From NCBI GenBank assembly GCA_017979445.1, contig CM030711.1, forward strand, positions 48,035,560-48,099,559: 64,000 nucleotides of DNA, in the 5' to 3' direction. Shown piece by piece: positions 12,748 through 26,492 of the stretch. The notes beneath the pieces are model-generated. The model was not told where the DNA came from and ran no database searches. It saw only the letters and a program-made list of their open reading frames with translations. Position 1 is the stretch's first letter, and every line of letters begins with the position of its first letter. Source of the DNA: Akebia trifoliata (taxonomy: Eukaryota > Streptophyta > Magnoliopsida > Ranunculales > Lardizabalaceae). Made by a program: the position numbers and the translations under genes.

Positions 12748-12902
12748 AGTAGATATGATCTCCTTCCTCAAATTTTCCTTTCTTCGTCTCCTCGCAAACC
12801 GGACAATTAAAGCAATACAAATCGGTTTCGATGAACCAAAACCGTTTCGGACATTAAATCGGTCCGAAACACGTTTTTTACTCTGCAAAATCTCGAGCTT
12901 TC

Positions 12903-15900
12903 ATGGCGGAAAATCATAGTTCGAGAGTTCCGAAAGAAGAAGAGAGAGAAATAGAAGAACAACAAGGAGAAGAAGAAGAAGAGAAGCCCCTGTCTGAGCT
13001 ACAGAACTGTTTCTCTTCTAATTTACATGATCGTTCTTCGGTTGAAGTTGAGTTCAGAGACCAAAATTCTCAATCAGAAACCACCCTAACAGTACCTTTG
13101 TTGATTCCATCATCAGAGAACGATCATGAACCGGATTGGCCCTCTTTAGAATCCAAGGTAAGTGAACTCTTTCATCGCAAATTCTTATTTTTTTTTTATA
13201 AAAAATTTGCATCTCTGTTTTGAATCTTGTCTGCATGAGTTAGTAGACTTGAGCTCTGTATCTATTTTTTTGGAACATTTGTTGAATTGGGTGTATGTTG
13301 TTACGGTCGTTTGTCAATTTGAATGAGATAGATAGATAGAAAGAGATAAACTGATTTTTGAGGAAAGATTTTTGTTTTTGATTGGTTTAGTTTCCCCCTT
13401 TCATTGCATCGATCGTTTATGTGTTTCATTTTGGGAGAAGTAATCTTTGAAATTCAAGTTTTTACATATATACGATATAATTTTATTGTAGAAAGTCATT
13501 TGCAATCAGAGAGTTTTGGTCAGATAGAAAATTCATTAAAAGCTCTTGAATTCTAATATTAGTTTGATTTACACTTGGTTGAGTATTTTAAATGGTTGTG
13601 ATGTGGGAAGATCCGGGTTTAAATACGTTGGTTTGGTGGGTTTTCCAGGATAAATTTGCAAAAGCTGTTCAATACTTCCATTGGTACTATTTTTTCAAAA
13701 AAAAAAAAAAATCATTTTTTTTGGTGTTTGATTTATCTGAAAGCAGTGATTTAAACTGTTTTAGATTGTTGTGGCTAATGGGTAGTTCTGATCACTTGGA
13801 TAATGGACGATGAGCTTCCTATTACCCGACTGTTCTGATTTGTGGGTTGGCTTGTGTTTCTTCGTTTTTAGAAGTGGCAGTGCAATGCTGTCCACCGTAT
13901 ACTTTAGAGTCGGATTAATTGGTTTTGGCTTTTCATTGAAACTGTAACCCAAGTGGTTTGACTATCTATTTTATTTTTTAACCTTTTGTTTCCTCTTCGT
14001 TTTTTTTTCTTAGTTACATTCTTGATTTTGTCGTAATTATCAATTTACACATTCGGCCTCTGGGGTTTTTTGTTCGTTGAAGTATAAGTCTACAATCTTT
14101 TCCAAACTGCAAAGCTAGATTATAGAAATATAGAGTTAAATCTAGAGCTTATTTTACATAAGTAATGAGTAATTTTGCATGAAACATAATAGTGTCTATT
14201 CTGTTGATCAGTCAATCACTGGTTCCTAATGATTCTGTGGTGGTTCATGATTTTTTGTTTTCATATTTAGGGGCAGTTTGGGATGCTTCGTCAAGAAATA
14301 TTGGCTAGTGTAAAATCTCAAGCTTCTCAAGATCAGGCAGAGAAGCTGGTTCAGGATAAAAGTGTCTGCACACCAGAAGTCGATCAGCAGAATTTATCTG
14401 ACCTGGAAACTAAGCCTGTTCATGCTATAGTTAAGACAACGTCCACTGATGGATACAATTGGCGTAAGTATGGTCAGAAGTTGGTGAAGGGTTCTGAGAA
14501 TTCGCGAAGCTATTATAGATGCACTCATGTAAATTGCTATGCTAAAAAGAAGGTTGAGCATTGTGATCGCTCTGGTTGTGTGATTGAGATTCTTTATAAA
14601 GGTCGGCACAATCATGAACCACCTCAGAAGATTAAATGCCCTAAAGCGAGAAGGTTTGTATCATCTGTTGAGCCTGATGGAGGGAGTGGAACCAAAGATC
14701 GTCCCAGAAAGCTTAGCGATTCAGATCCAGTTACATGTAAGAAAGAACCTAGACATACCACACTTGAAAAAGAACTATATAGCCGGAGTGAGTGTGATAA
14801 GAATGATTGTGGTAGGGTTGCGGGGCATGATGATGAACCGGATGCCAAACGAAGGTAAACAGTTCAGTGAGGTTGGTTTTTTCAAAATTTTGCGTCTTAT
14901 ATGGTGTTTTTTGTTTAGATTTTTTAAATCTACTTTGTTTATATAGGATAAAGGAAAGAAATGTTGCATATTCCACGCCTCCATTTAAAACAGTTAAGGA
15001 GCCTAAAATTGTTGTGCAAGCTGCTGGTGATGTAGGAATCTCAGGTGATGGATTCAGGTGGCGAAAGTATGGTCAGAAAATGGTAAAGGGAAGTCCTAAC
15101 CCCAGGTGCATTCTTCTTTCATGGGTAATTTATGGTTTTCTATTTCAATTATATGCCTAAGATTATTGTTTGTATGTGCTATGTAACCGATATTTTCATA
15201 TCGTGTGTGGTTACTGGCAAATGCTCAGTATATTCTGATGCCAGTATGCCATACTCAATAGTCCTCTCTCCAAAAAAACATTTTTGTTACTGATGATTTT
15301 TTCACATAATAATTTTCTGATGGCAGTAAGCCATTGACCAATAGTCCTCTCCCCCAAAAGCATTTTCATTACTGATGATATTTTCACTTGCATACTCAAT
15401 AGTAATTTCAGGAAAAGAAAGAAATCCAAAGCTTATCATCTCCACATATAAATATTTCTCATTGCATCTGTATTTAGATGCACAATCAGATTATTGGGTC
15501 ATAATTGATAAAGCTAAGGTTAAACATAGAACAATAATAAAAAGACAAAAAGCAATGCGCAATATGCAACACCTTTACCACCCCTCTAAAAGACGAAATA
15601 ATCAACTTATTTTTTTTAGTAGTTAAAGAGAAATGAGGTCGAGAAACCAAATGAACTAACCCCGAATGGGGCCGGACAAACTCCAACCATCTACTATCCT
15701 TCCCTCGTCATAAGAGTCCCACCTAAACATGAAGCTCTCGAAAAGAATCCCCTTCAATTCGTAGAATAGCTTACACAAAAAGCACAACAATTCAAAATGA
15801 TGATGACTTCATTGGCGACAAGCTCCTTTCCTTTGAAGACACGCCTATTTCTTTCCTTCTGAATTCCCCACTATATTGTGAATGGAAGGGTGTTCCGCAC

Positions 15901-17570
15901 AGTTCTTCTGCACTTTCTAAAGGGAAGGGAACTCCAATTTTGAAAAAAGTAGAAAAACCAATAGGGGAGGATCCATTCAATGCACATGAGGGAACAAAGT
16001 TGGACAAGATGAGTCTTGCAAAAGGACAGTCAATAGAGATATGCTCTACCGATTCTCCATTGGTTTTCCATAGGAAGGAAAAGTTCACTATCAACTTACT
16101 ATCTTTTCGTATTCCTTTTCCTTTTGTTTCTTTTCCATCTCTTCTAATACATCTCATCTCTTCTTTATGTAATTGCAGCCAGCACTGTCACTGTGACTCA
16201 TCCCACCATTCTGGGCCACCTCTTACTATACCAAACTTCCTCAAATTTACTCATCCTTCATTTTTACCATTGGATCTTGTTTGTGGTCGCAGTGGTGGTT
16301 TGGGACTGTGATGGTGTGGTTGAGAGCGTGGTGGCGGTGGTTATCATGCCAAATAGTTTAGCACCAAACCAAAACCTTACTAGATTGATTCTCTTCTGAG
16401 ATCTGATCAAACTTGGGGAAACATTTGTGCGTTGGATTTGTTACTTGTAGATAGGAGCAGAACTCCAAAATCCAGTGTTTTAAGTCAATGATGACCATAA
16501 GCCATTCAATACTACTATGAAAACATCTAATGTCAACAATTTAGGATTTATGAGCATAGCTCATTCAAATGATGACCATACCTGACGTTATTTTAGTATA
16601 TGTCTGTCTTGATCTTTGAGAAAGTTCTTATCATCTCTAACAATGTTTTTTTTCTATGGTTCTCATAGACTTCTGGAGGACATAAACGTTTTACTCTTTA
16701 ATTGTTTCAAGTTTATGCCATCCATTTTTGGGACCATCCATTTCTCTAGGACGGTCTCCTCGGCCTCCTCTTTGTAATTTTTTTTTTCACTTGTTAAATG
16801 AAATCTTAGCCTTAGAAAGGTAATTGTCCAAGTTAACTGCCACATGTTTGGAGAATTGAACCAATCTAAGTGGGTCTAATGAACGGTTGACCCAATAATT
16901 CAAGTGGGTTTTGCAGTTGTGGCCCAACAGTAAGGAGTTGGAAGCCAACCTAATGACTCACACACTGGTCTCTTTTCTTCAACTTCACATCTACTGACAA
17001 TACCATCTCTTCTAGTTTCTTGTCTATCTCAATACCTTCGATTTCTTTCGTAACATGACTTGGGCATCACGAGATACATATTGGCTTCAACAGTTTTGTG
17101 AAGGAACGGGACTATAAAGTTGTGACTATGACCCTTTTCAAAGGGCGACCTCATATGATCACTAGAAATCTATTGTAATCGTTTTGCTTCTTTGATTATT
17201 TTCTTTCAACCTGAACTTCTAGAAAAATTTCAGGAGCTACTACAAATGCACATCTGCTGGATGCCCTGTCCGTAAACATGTCGAGGGGGCTGCTAATGAC
17301 ACATCAACCATCATAATAACATATGAGGGGAAACACGATCATGACATGCCAGTACCCAAAAAGCGCCATGGACCACCAAGTGCTGCTCTTCTTATCGCTG
17401 CGGCTGCTGCCATGAATAGTGCACAATTAAAGAAATCCGAAGCTTTAGCAAACCGAAAACCTTCAAAAGGAGAAGTGACAGGTGACAAGGCATTAGAACT
17501 CGGAGGTGAAAAGGTGCTGGAATCCGCTCGAACCCTTCTGAGCATTGGAATTGAACTCAAGCCTTATTAA
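12903..17570 (+). CDS. WRKY32: group I WRKY transcription factor, WRKY32-like
   Basis: Nuclear DNA-binding protein recognising W-boxes (TTGACC/T). Four exons join in frame: 12903-13157, 14271-14854, 14947-15105 and 17234-17570, about 444 residues. There are two WRKY domains, both with an intact WRKYGQK. The N-terminal one ([20 protein letters not shown]) has a C-x4-C-x22-H-x-H zinc site; the C-terminal one ([20 protein letters not shown]) has C-x4-C-x23-H-x-H. The third intron splits the C-terminal domain after NP(R), the conserved PR-type position. The N-terminus is acidic and Glu-rich. The end ([20 protein letters not shown]) and the linker ([17 protein letters not shown]) are what I recall as WRKY32-like features, distinguishing it from other group I members. 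The 2.1-kb third intron contains a LINE fragment. Family and group are certain; the number 32 is likely but needs a tree. Confidence 0.94.
15640..16110 (-). mobile_element. LINE fragment (zf-RVT C-terminal region) in WRKY intron 3
   Basis: The minus strand encodes [20 protein letters not shown], which resembles the zinc-binding zf-RVT segment (…GESVEHL.. HC..A) at the C-terminus of plant non-LTR reverse transcriptases. No full reverse transcriptase or poly(A) is seen and the frame degrades beyond it, so this is a dead truncated copy. It is antisense to the host gene. Confidence 0.55.
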
Positions 17571-18124
17571 ATTCAGACGGTAGGACCCAAAGCCAAATAT
17601 TATCCATTTGCCTTTATGCATTAAAATGTTGCAGATCAATCAGTGTAAACTAATTAATCGACAGGTTTGATCAAGTTCTGCGAGTCTTTTTAGGTGTGTC
17701 TTCTTTTGATTTGGTTCTACTTACTAAGTAATGTATATATGGGTCTTGTACATTCTATAGCTTGTTTGAATCGGGCCAATGGCAACATAGGATTTGTGGG
17801 GGCTTCCAACCCGGTATCTTTCATTTTGGAAGAAACATGTCTAAATAATAAAAGTAGCACTAGTTAGTTTTAACTTTAAAAAAAAAAATTATGCTTCAGA
17901 GTTGCAATCCTGGACCTCTTAGAGCCAAATCAGTTGTAATGTTTCTGAATCTATTTCCAGATGATGCATGTGATGGTGAACCAAATATACCTTTTGATTC
18001 CTATAGACTAGCTGGCTTATCAACCTTGGAGTAGCTATAGATTTGATTATTTAAACCAAAGTTATTATGTCAGTAGCTTTTGGGTACACATAATGAAACT
18101 GGCGTGCTCTGCCTCTACTTGCAT

Positions 18125-18230
18125 TTCTTAATTGGCACCCCAACTTTTACTTAATTAAAAATTAAGAAATTAAGAGATTCTTAATTGGCACCCCAACTTT
18201 TACTTAATTAAAAATTAAGAAATTAAGAGA
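18125..18230. repeat. 53-bp tandem duplication
   Basis: Two copies of a 53-bp unit (18125-18177 and 18178-18230) beginning TTCTTAATTGGCACCCCAAC, identical as far as I can read. The right flank shows GTGCCAATAGTAACTCCC, the inverted counterpart of GGCACCCCAA, so the unit is the left arm of a short MITE duplicated in place. Confidence 0.85.
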
Positions 18231-19654
18231 ACGGTTGTGTATAAGTAAAAATCCTAGTGCCAATAGTAACTCCCTACTTGTTTATGGGGCGCAGATTACT
18301 GAACTTTTGAGGCATTATAGGTTTTAAAAAATGGGTGTGATAAGTAATTAGAGAACATTTGATTATATTTTGTTAGGACTTCAAACCCGAAGGTGAAACC
18401 CTCCAAAAATAGGCGTATGCCGCTGAGTGCGGCGAACACACGGTATTCTTTAGTAAAAGGCGAAAGAATAGTTCGCTCTGTGCTCACCGCGCGGCTGCGT
18501 GATTTGAAACGCATTACTAACGGCTTTATATAGTAATTTGGAAAAGAGAGTTCTTTGCTTCTGAACGATGTGGGACTAACTTGCTTTACTTCCAAGTGCG
18601 AGACTGACTACCACTAAACAAGTAAACAACCACCACCCATGTTTTTCTTACCTTCACTTCACTTACTACTTGGAGTAGAGTACCACCACGCACTAACTAG
18701 TAATCAAGTTGCTGACGGAAGTTCTTATTGGTGGGCCACCTCTTGTTTAGTGCTTCATCTCGAATCAACATCTTTCGATTCTCTAAGAATGCAAATCCAT
18801 CAGAGCTGTACTAGTGGTAGGGTTGGGATTCTTCATTTTTTTTTCCTTTACGCTAATAATTTTTTTATTCGAAAATTTTCATTTGTGTTTGTGCTCAGCT
18901 GACATGGCAAGGGTACATTATTGTTGATCGTTTTCCTTGTGTATCCCGAAAAAAAGATCTAGGGTTCTATGCCCTTATCACATCGGCCGTGTATACACCA
19001 AGTGAAAATTTTCAAGTCAGAAAATCACAACTCTTTTCTTTATCATTTCATCCAATATAAAAATTAAGTACAAATGGCCTTAGATACATAACTTAGGTGG
19101 TTTGACACATTGCAAAACAACTTTGAGCTTGTGGATTGAAGTCCAGCTTACCCATCCTAAAATATTTAAAAAGAAAAAAATAACGCTCGTGTTTGTTTTT
19201 TTGGGGCTCTATACATAAACATATTTTGAAGAACAAATTAGAGTTAGGCATACCCAAAGAGCAAGAGAAAACGAAAATTAAAAATCCAAAATATAAACGC
19301 TTAATGGTATCTCATCCATAGACCATAGTACTCCTAAGAACCACACATTATAGATGCTACAAAAGTTAAAACATTATTGGACAGGGTATGGATAAGGCTT
19401 TGGGTGGTTGGGTATACATGTTAAACCTAGGAGTCGGTTGAGGTGGCCATGATTTTCACCAAAATTATTTAGTCACACTATTGAATTGAAGTGGTAATGG
19501 AGGAATAACAAGAGTCACTTAAGAGAGGAAAATAATTCAAGGAAATGATTAAGACTGCCTTGTGAAAGATCTTCAATTGAGTTATGACTATGAAAGCATT
19601 GCCCCTTCTTAATGTGTTCGGACTTGGTGACAGGGTATGAAGGTCAACTTAGTT

Positions 19655-19838
19655 GCCATATAGTGGTAAGCCAAAGTCTTGATAAGCTCCTTAGGAAGGG
19701 TAAGTCAAGTGTTCGAAACCCCATGAAGTTAAGAATTCCTTGGGGCCACCCTCCAGGTCTAGCTGCAGGTAGGACTTTCCAAGGGGGCTGTGCGTGTGAC
19801 CGTGGGATTAGTCTCAGAACCAAAAAAAAAAAAAAAAA
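19655..19838 (+). mobile_element. tRNA-like SINE with poly(A) tail (family A)
   Basis: Has a box-A-like TAGTGGTAAGCC, a box-B-like GTGTTCGAAACCCC, then GGGGCCACCCTCCAGG, GGGATTAGTCTCA and a run of 17-18 A. This order is typical of plant tRNA-derived SINEs. A degenerate copy lies at 11515-11676 and a relative at 41411-41606. I could not find a clear target duplication. Confidence 0.75.
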
Positions 19839-20616
19839 GTTTTTGCCAGTATCCAAGTGGGATCATATATTGCAATTATATATGGTAGCTCTCTTCCCCA
19901 ATTGCTACACTTTTGCCCTAATTGTATTCAAAGCATCTTTTAAAGTGTTTTACATTGTTACAACCCCCCAACAGGATGTCATCTACTCAAAGCAGCATGT
20001 ATCATCTTCGATTACCAATCAGAGTCTTACGAAGAGTGAATTAACTTAGATCGAGTGATAATAGTCATTTTACTTGGAAGAGCACTGGGAGAGTCCATGG
20101 CTCTAATATAGCAGCACAACTCTCATGATGCACCATGGACCCATAGCCCATTTCTCAAATTTGGTTTTAGCCCTCATTGTCTAGGGCCGTGGTTCTCAGT
20201 AGTAGTTTCATGTACTCTACATATCAGTTATTTTGTTCTCTAGGGTTGGGCCCTATCCTCTCATGGAAACAGAAAAGCCCTAGGCAACCAAAACAAAAAA
20301 CAGGTTTTAAAAATGAAATATGGTTTAGTTAAACCTTTTTCACTGTACAAAGAAGTGTACATTCATCTCAAAGGCTCTTCCCTGGCTCCTCCCCCTCTTT
20401 CTGGAACAATTCCCAAGTCACCAGTAACCAAATTCTCTTTTATATTCTACAAACAAAGATGCATTAGAATTCATAATTTTTGTGCACAACCACCCCTCCA
20501 CCATCACCACCACTGTCTGAAAGAGTAGCCAAACACCTGTTAGTGCGGAACATAGATGGATGAAACTCAAGCTCCACCACCGCACCCCGTCCTCCAACTG
20601 AAACCACTTTCCTAGA

Positions 20617-23600
20617 TCACTCAGAGGTGATATTCCAGTCATCCATGGCTCTAGGCAATCCCAAGTCCATTATCATGTCGTCTGTATTCTTCTCTTTAGC
20701 CTTGGCCTTGCCACTGTCGTCTTCTCCCCCTGTTGCTGTGGACAAACACTCTTGGAATCTGAAGCAATTGACAAGGTGATCGTTTGTTATTCCAGCTACC
20801 TGCATGAATGAATAGATGACAGTTGGACCCACACTTCGGAACCCCCTTCTAACCAGGTCTTTGCTTATCACGTCTGCTTTTGGAGTCTTCACGGGAACCT
20901 GACGAGGATACCGAAATTTGCTGACAATTGGCTTGTGGTTCACAAAGCTCCAGATATATTTATCGAATGACCCATACTCGTCTATGATCTGCATAAACAA
21001 TCTCCTATAAAGTTAGTTTCAGTAACCATACAATATCAGTGGAATTATGCCACCATCAGCCTGTCGTAGTCAAACTTATCCTTTTTATATAATAAACAAT
21101 GTACAATGCATAAAAGATAAATAATGCCACATAATGCAGTTAAGAATTATTTATTATAAGGATAGCAATTGAAAGAAATCTAATCAAGATTGACCTTTGA
21201 TATTTGCCGTGCATTCTCAATGATGGCACGCAGCTTTAGCTCCGACAGTAGGGAGCTTGCAGTGCTTTCTGGTGCCATGATCTTCTTCTCGTTCAATTTT
21301 GAGACAACAACTGGGTCAAAATCTGCAAATACTTCCCTGTGTACAAACATGAGGCACGAAAGTGAATATGAAGAGAAGGGAAGCAGAAGCAAAGCCCACA
21401 ACACGGTGAACCCCTCTAGATCTTTTAAGGAAGGTCACTATTTGCCTACTTATCCAAGGAAAGTACTCTACTTATCAGATAGTTGTGATAATGAGGTTGC
21501 TCATCACCGAGAGTAGGATCAGTACCTAAATAAGTGTCTTTTGCTGAGAATGATGGGCCATGACAGTTCTGCCAAAGCACCCGATAGGACGAGCAATTCA
21601 AACAGTTTCCTGCATGTTGTCAAGAGTATCAGACAACCTAAACCCAGTTACATTCAAGTTCTATCTTCAAATTCGGAAGCCCTTTGGAGGGAAAAAAATT
21701 GCAAGGTCGATTATGATCTCATACTTATCATCATGCACCGGAACTCCCCATTCTTCGTCATGGAAAGCAGCATAACATGGTTCTGTCCAGAACAAATGAA
21801 AAGCAATTAGCAGATAAAACTTAAGATTTTTTTTTTGTTAAGAGGATATAGCAGCAAGTGAACATGGTTATTTGGTAAAGCTGTGGTTTTTACTTTTAAT
21901 TAATAAGAATTGGTAGTAAAGTGATCAAAACTATATAAATTTTTTTTGGACAAGACCTGTTTTGTTAGAGGATATAACGCCAGCGATGACCACTGTAGCC
22001 TCCCAATTAACCATTGTAGCCTTTAATTATCAGATGACTGATAATTAGCTTCTTCATCAGAAGCTGGAAAGTGGATATCATCATCTTACATGAAACTAAG
22101 GCCCAATAAGGAAGCTTATAATTTTTTTCTTCAAAAAGAAATTTCTACCTTTATGGACTTTTTCCATTAGTAGACTGTTTCGGGATTTTCAAAATAGTCA
22201 AAGGAAACATTTTGTAGGAATAGTTGTCCAAAGTTTTTTTTTTTTTTTTTTACTCCTGAATCTCAGCAGAAGGCCTCAATTGGAGGTCTTTAGTAGTGAG
22301 ATATTGAAGGAAGTGCAGGGAATTATAGATTTTGGCTGGGTGGCATTGCCTGCTATAGGGCATTCAAAGTGTATTTTTGCTGTATAGGAGTAAGGTAGGT
22401 TGAAGTGGATGATCAACTTATTGGTGCCTTCATAATTCCATACTTTGCACTTTAAAATATGACCATCTCAGTTGGTCTTCACAGAGGCCTATGGTCCAAC
22501 AGATAGAGTTATAATGGACCAATTAACGTCATCATATTCTCTTTTGAAAAATGGAGAGGAAAGTAGAATTTCTAGAAGCATGAGGGGCTTTTTGAACTAG
22601 TGATTGGAGTGAGCTGGTAGGTTTACTGCTGTTGGGCACCCAATTCACATACTCTAGCCAAGAGAACCCTACAATGTGCATGTCAGACAAATTCTCATTT
22701 CCAATTCATGGGAGACTCACTTTTTCTACAAAAGCCATGTGGCGCCCCCACCCTTGTCCAGGTAACAATATTGCCTACTTTGGGTCTTCCCTCACGGCTT
22801 TAAAACATATTGTTGCAAGGTAAGGGAGTTGCAGTACCTACAGCCCAGAATCTCAAATGTTCCCTGGTCAATGTGGGACTAACTTCATCCCCCTCCCTTA
22901 CTATTCCACCCCGCAACCATGCACCCAATCAACCATGGGTCCCGCCAGTAGCATACTGGCAAGGGTGTGATGAGCGATGCTTTAGATTCATGAATTGATG
23001 ATTAAAATAAAGATGAATTGATGATTAAAATAAAGATGTTTAAAATAAGCAACCTAAACCCATTTCATTTTCCAATTCTAAAATCATATTTCTATAAATT
23101 GAAAGATGTATGTATAATAACAAGAACAGAGTTATTTCTTGATTTGAGTTCATCCTTCTGAAAGATCCATGGTAATCTTCTCATGGAGTTCTAATTGTTA
23201 TCCAAATATTACGAGGACACAACATTATGCAGATTTAAACCACCAAAGAGAAAACGATAGATAGAAATAAGTTAGCTATAACTAACAACTCTGAAGTCAG
23301 AAAGACAAGAACCTACCAGTATTTGGAGTCACCCAAGAACACCTCCTTTTGTCCTGTAAATTATGACGTGGAGATTCCGATTCACCATCAACAAAAAAAT
23401 TTACTGTCTTCGGAACCCCTTGCTTCCTCCTCCTCGAGATACTACTTGATCGAGTTATCCTTCCAGTAGAAGCTCGACTGTGCAACGAATCAGACGAAGC
23501 ATCCGAGGAACAAGACGCATCGAGAGACAAATTACAGTGTAATAGCAATTCCTGCCTCCGTAAAACAGAACGAACACTCAATGAGTGTATCTGAGGCGAT

Positions 23601-23779
23601 GAAGAATCAACAAGAATAGATGAATCCGCCTTCCTCTCCTCAGCCACAACTTCTGGAGTTTTCTCCATCTTTCTCAAAGGCTTCGAATTAGGTTTCTGCT
23701 TGTTTCCAGTAGGACCAAGAACTGGTCGCACTTCTGAATCTGCAACGTTCATGGACCTGACTCTAGGAGCTCCAGACAT
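20617..23779 (-). CDS. DNA-3-methyladenine glycosylase I (TAG-type)
   Basis: Base-excision repair enzyme releasing 3-methyladenine from alkylated DNA, probably nuclear or organellar. Five exons join in frame: 23779-23317, 21782-21725, 21609-21526, 21336-21195 and 20988-20617, about 372 residues. The first 145 residues are a low-complexity Ser/Arg/Lys-rich plant extension. The catalytic domain starts at RRCSWVTPNTEPCYAAFHDE and runs through EWGVPVHDDKKLFELL, LSGALAELSWP, REVFADFDPVVVSKLNEKK, the IENA helix, WSFVNHKP, RRGFRSVGPTVIYSFMQVAG and NDHLVNCFRF. The Cys and His of RCSW/FHDE and of NDHLVNC match the zinc ligands of bacterial TAG. Exon 2 is only 58 bp and intron 2 only 115 bp. All introns are GT-AG, and the gene looks intact. 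Several plant paralogues exist; I cannot say which this is. Confidence 0.93.
22992..23037. repeat. 23-bp tandem duplication in glycosylase intron 1
   Basis: GAATTGATGATTAAAATAAA plus three bases occurs twice head to tail. Intronic and without evident function. Confidence 0.8.
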
Positions 23780-24486
23780 GGAGAGAACACTACGATTTCT
23801 TCTTCAAAATCTTAACTTTTCACTCCGAAACCTCCATGATTTTTCAAATTTCGAAACAGAGCCAGATTTGATTCAACCGCAAACGAAAATCCTCCAAAAC
23901 CTAGAAAACTCATTGACACCAGAAATGTGACAAAACCTAGGGTTGATTCAAACACTAAGAGGCTCGATTATCCATGAATCCATCCAATCCACTTCAAAAT
24001 ACCTCGAAATCCAGAGATTCCATACTGCATTGTTAAAAACGAAGCTCTCTGTACCTCAAAAACATCCATCTTAACTGTCTGTTCAGTCCTCAACATGAAA
24101 AAGCTGACATTTCTCTGCAACTAAAATTACCCTAAAAAAATCATAAAAAGAGCTAAAATCTCCGAATTACACATTCATTAAAACCTTCCCACCTAACCTA
24201 ATCACGAAGAACAAGTTTAAGCCAATAGATCCAGAAGAAAAGATTTACAGATAGATGATCTAGGGGTTTCTCGATCGAGAGAGGGAAAGATGTAGAAAGC
24301 GAGGACCGACTCACACTGGAGAACTATATATGGGTTACCGGAAGATATCGGTTGAATGAGGTAAACGACCGGCTATATCCAATCAGACACCAGGTGCTCT
24401 CCTCTTGTGACAAACTACTTTACCGAGTCTGACTTTGAAGCGACCTGCCCTCTTCAAATTTTGAAACAACACTCCTATTTACAAGA

Positions 24487-24540
24487 CACGTGTCATTTTG
24501 ATATTACGCCCCTACATTTACCTCTTTAAAATACCACGTG
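24487..24540. promoter_or_regulatory. two G-boxes upstream of the glycosylase gene
   Basis: Perfect palindromic CACGTG hexamers at 24487-24492 and 24535-24540, 48 bp apart and about 710-760 bp upstream of the glycosylase start. G-boxes bind bZIP/bHLH factors and act in ABA and light responses. Function here is an inference. Confidence 0.35.
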
Positions 24541-26492
24541 TAATTATAGGAGAGCGTTTCTTCGAAAGTTTGAAGGGATATGGACGCTTCAAAGTTTTTT
24601 TCCAACTTTACCCGTGTCTCGAGAGGAAATGATTCGGATGAGTGTTCAAAACTTCAAATTCTTTGATCTTATTACGTGTCTGATTTTTATTGGTTAATAA
24701 AGAATTCTTTTTGAAAGTAAATTCTGTAAGTTTCAGCTCTCTCTCTCTCTTCTTACCATCATTCGTTTTTTAAGAACCGGATTTTGGACTCGGCCGATTC
24801 AATGTGACTCGGCTGTTTTAACTAAGAAAATGTTTGGTTTTTCAATTATAAATAAAAATCGGAGTAATTGATGCTAAATATCATAATATCTCATTTAACT
24901 TCTCTTAAAAAAAAAAAAAATTATATAGAAAATTTTCCAAACCAATAAAAAACTAGTGGAGTTTTCTTTTATAAAAAATAAAAAATTGTTCACAAAAACA
25001 ATGTAATCTATTGTTTTTGGAGGCTTAAATTTTAAAAATTAATTTTTATAATTGGATATCCAAAATCAGAATTTAACAATTGAAATGCGTATCTTTTTCG
25101 TTAAAAAACCCACACAAGTGTTATTAAAAATCTTTCCTGGGATTGATCAAAAACTCATATTGGGATTAATCTTAGATGATAAATTTAAAATTACACTTCG
25201 TAATGACATCATTATCATTACAAAGCGTAATTCCAAAACTTTTGGATTACTAAACGAATTATGCTCTTCCATTCTATCTTCTACTATATGACAAGTGTTT
25301 TTATATTATTTCTCATTTTGTCAAATATCGATCTTTAAAGTATTTCTATTCTTCTTTTGAAACCTTCAATTCCCATGATGGACCTACTCTTCTACTTCAT
25401 AAAATGCCCTTTTTATCCATCGATTGAATTCAGATAGTGAAATATGGGAAGAAAGAGAAAAATTAAAATGGGTTTATTGTTGTTTTGTTGACCTAACTTT
25501 TGGTGGGTACTTGCATTGAAATTTATATTTATAATAAAAAAAATGAATAATAATATAATAGAAGTAGGTAGCATCCTAATTAAGAAAAGCATATTTTAAA
25601 TTTCATAATAATAATGGTTTTTATCTAAAACGAGGACTAGTTATGTGGGGGACCTATATTCTGTCTGTAGAAGAATCTTAGCTGCATCCTTGAAAAATGG
25701 AAATCTCTCATGAATTGGTTAAATTAGATAGATTCTCTATCGAGAGAGAGAGTTGAATTCGAAGGCTTCTTAAGATATTAGAACTTAATGTGTTTGTTGA
25801 AGATGGTCCATGGTACTCCATCCAATCAAACAAATACTCAAAATTAGATTACCCCATTCTCCAAAAAGTCTCATCCTCGCACTCTTCAACCTCTTCATTA
25901 AATATATTTCAATCTATGTAACCTCGCTTTCATTCTCTTACCAAAAATCCCTAAGGTGTGTTTGATTACATATGAAAAATAAGAGGAAAAATCATTTTTC
26001 ATTGAAATCACATTTTTCATGTGGTTAATTGATTTTTACCATGAAAATTGATTTTCTACCCTATTCCAAAAATCCAACAAAAGAATGGATTTCATTTTTT
26101 TTTTATTTTAAATATCCCCATGAAAAATGATTCTCTCTCTCTCTCCCCCTGTCGGTGTCACCACTCCTCCCCTTCCCTCTCACTTTTTCTTCTTATTCTT
26201 TCTCCCCACCTCATCCTCCTCCTTCGCCCTCCCCTCTTCACTCTCACCTTTTCTTTCCCCTCTGAATTATTTTTTTCTCTTTGTATTTTCTAAATACAAT
26301 CAAACAAAGGAATTTGACTTTTCCATCCTGTTCGCTTTCCACTTCAATTTTTATATGAATTTCAAGATCCATGAAAACAAGACTTTTCATACAATCAAAC
26401 AGACCATTAGATTTTTCTTCCCAAATATCCATGGCTTCAACTTCCCTGAAAATCATGTAAAATTTTAAGGTAGTTTAGACATGCCCCTCCAC

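Larger units (their letters stand above)
7349..12902. other. intergenic region between eIF3b and the WRKY gene
   Basis: No gene is recognisable on either strand in this 5.5-kb stretch. It holds small transposons (listed separately), CT-rich tracts (about 8870-8948 and 10008-10033) and AT-rich filler. The two promoters are at its edges: eIF3b reads leftward from 7348 and the WRKY gene reads rightward from 12903. Open frames in the CT-rich stretch at 8720-8980 are low-complexity (Ser/Pro/Leu runs) and not credible proteins. Confidence 0.7.
17571..20616. other. convergent intergenic region, WRKY gene to glycosylase gene
   Basis: Holds the 3' untranslated region of the WRKY gene, a 53-bp tandem duplication, a GTATCCCGA-core MITE scrap near 18936-18975, a SINE at 19655-19838, and unassigned AT-rich DNA. 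The GC-richer stretch 18400-18620, with GATGTGGGACTAAC, looks repeat-derived but I cannot name it. No gene is seen. Both flanking genes end here. Confidence 0.65.
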
